A DNA stretch of 5,445 nucleotides, taken from NCBI GenBank assembly GCA_045605445.1, contig JAZUPZ010000050.1:1-5445 (forward strand). The letters run 5' to 3'. Position 1 is the stretch's first letter, and each line of letters starts with the position of its first letter. The notes beneath the pieces are model-generated. The model was given only the letters and a program-made list of their open reading frames with translations. It was not told the origin of the DNA and did no database searches. Positions 4,368 through 5,445 of this stretch are shown piece after piece. Made by a program: the position numbers and the translations under genes. The DNA comes from CAZMHL01 sp045605445 (GTDB lineage: Bacteria; Bacillota; Clostridia; RGIG6154).

Positions 4368-5445
4368 ATGGCAGGAGTTACATTGAAAAATGTGTACAAA
4401 ATTTATGACGGCAACGTAACCGCCGTAAGTGACTTTAATATTGAAATCGCAGATAAGGAATTTATTATTCTTGTAGGACCTTCAGGTTGTGGTAAATCTA
4501 CAACTCTTCGTATGATCGCAGGTCTTGAAGAAATCTCAAAAGGTGAACTTTACATCGACAATAAGCTTGTAAACGATGTTGAACCTAAGGACAGAGATAT
4601 CGCAATGGTTTTCCAGAGCTATGCTCTTTATCCTCATATGACAGTTTACAACAACATGGCTTTCGGTCTTAAATTAAGAAAAGTTCCGAAAGACATTATC
4701 GACCAGAAAGTTAAGGAAGCAGCTAAAATCCTTGACATTACTCACCTTCTCGACAGAAAGCCTTCAGCGCTTTCAGGCGGACAGAGACAGCGTGTTGCTC
4801 TCGGTCGTGCAATCGTTCGTGAACCTAAGGTATTCCTTATGGACGAACCGCTCTCTAACCTTGACGCAAAACTTCGTGTTCAGATGAGAACAGAAATCAC
4901 AAAGCTCCATCAGAGACTTGATACTACATTTATTTACGTTACACATGACCAGACAGAAGCTATGACAATGGGCGACCGTATCGTTGTTATGAAGGACGGC
5001 TTCATTCAGCAGGTCGACACTCCGCAGAACCTGTATGACCTCCCGGTCAACGAGTTCGTTGCTGGCTTCATGGGCTCCCCGCAGATGAACTTTGTCGACG
5101 CTACTCTGGTTAAGGATGGCGCAGGCTATGCTATCACCTTCGGTGAGACTAAGGTTGCTATTCCGGCACACAAGGAAAACGAAGAAATCGCTGCTTACGT
5201 TGGTAAGGAAGTTGTCTTCGGTATCCGTCCGGAAGACGTACATGATGAGCCGGACTTCCTCGCAAAGGCTGGCGACACTAAGACCACAGCTATGGTTGAA
5301 GTTACAGAGCTCATGGGCGCTGAGACTTACCTCTACCTGAACTGCGAAGGCAATGCCCTCACAGCTCGTGTTGAGCCGACATCCGTTGCTAAGTCCGGTG
5401 ACAAGATCACAATCGCTTTCGATATGAACAAGATGCATCTGTTCG
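4368..5445 (+). CDS. ugpC: Carbohydrate ABC importer ATPase, MalK/MsmK/UgpC type (3' end outside window)
   Basis: 359 codons are present with no stop; relatives are about 365-377 residues, so only the last few are missing. It is the ATP-hydrolysing subunit of a CUT1-type sugar importer, working as a dimer on the inner membrane face. Motifs: Walker A GPSGCGKST (37-45), Q-loop Gln83 in FQSYALYPHM, signature LSGGQRQR (135-142), Walker B VFLMDEP (155-161), D-loop SNLD (163-166) and H-loop His193 in THDQTEAMT. Residues from about 235 form the MalK-type OB/TOBE regulatory domain, including FGIRPEDV (284-291). All catalytic residues are intact. AAAGGA at 4351-4356 precedes the ATG by 11 bases. Neither a permease nor a binding protein is visible, so this may be a shared ATPase such as MsmK. 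Oddity: codon choice shifts sharply near codon 200, from AT-ending to GC-ending. The protein alignment stays normal throughout, so there is no frameshift. Confidence 0.93.
   Translation, partial: MAGVTLKNVYKIYDGNVTAVSDFNIEIADKEFIILVGPSGCGKSTTLRMIAGLEEISKGELYIDNKLVNDVEPKDRDIAMVFQSYALYPHMTVYNNMAFGLKLRKVPKDIIDQKVKEAAKILDITHLLDRKPSALSGGQRQRVALGRAIVREPKVFLMDEPLSNLDAKLRVQMRTEITKLHQRLDTTFIYVTHDQTEAMTMGDRIVVMKDGFIQQVDTPQNLYDLPVNEFVAGFMGSPQMNFVDATLVKDGAGYAITFGETKVAIPAHKENEEIAAYVGKEVVFGIRPEDVHDEPDFLAKAGDTKTTAMVEVTELMGAETYLYLNCEGNALTARVEPTSVAKSGDKITIAFDMNKMHLF

Noticed and set aside
5092..5340. Second + strand frame inside the ABC ATPase
   Set aside because: The main frame matches the MalK-type regulatory domain throughout this stretch, so the alternative frame is incidental.
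4773..5438. Long minus-strand open frame opposite the ABC ATPase
   Set aside because: It is a shadow of a strongly supported gene; its translation has no recognisable domain and it has no ribosome site or context of its own.

Overview
The window reads like an uncultured anaerobic Firmicute of the Clostridia, probably a gut Oscillospirales-type lineage. The evidence is the low GC, AT-ending codons, GGAGG-type ribosome sites, closely packed co-directional genes and intrinsic terminators. No taxonomic marker is present, so this placement is an inference. Every gene seen lies on the + strand.

Layout. Positions 2-316 hold the C-terminal part of a REP-associated (IS200-like, Y1/HUH) transposase cut by the window edge. 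A REP-like palindrome lies inside its reading frame, and a symmetrical hairpin follows its stop. Positions 390-3138 form a likely three-gene operon: an AEC-family membrane carrier, an M20-family amidohydrolase/aminoacylase and a small cytoplasmic SGNH hydrolase. It is closed by an AT-rich hairpin. A promoter at 3210-3239 then drives an RsuA-type 16S rRNA pseudouridine synthase (start best placed at the GTG at 3285). Its stop overlaps, as ATGA, the start of a 15-codon stub that looks like the beginning of a lipoprotein signal peptide. That gene appears to have been destroyed. The DNA after the stub is a mosaic of three short hairpins (4045-4117) followed by a strong terminator (4137-4164). After a gene-free stretch with a clear extended -10 promoter comes the ATPase of a carbohydrate ABC importer (MalK/MsmK/UgpC type), cut by the window end.

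How the genes work together. The carrier, amidohydrolase and SGNH hydrolase could form a small uptake-and-deacylation cassette for acylated amino acids or peptides, though the substrate cannot be read from sequence. The pseudouridine synthase is housekeeping. The ABC ATPase probably serves several sugar importers, since it has its own promoter and no permease genes beside it in the window.

Most notable observations: (1) codon usage changes abruptly around codon 200 of the ABC ATPase, suggesting recombination or a chimeric assembly; (2) a translationally coupled lipoprotein gene is reduced to its first 15 codons beside a hairpin-mosaic repeat; (3) a REP-like palindrome is carried in frame inside the REP transposase gene. 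I found no evidence for a wholly new multi-gene system.
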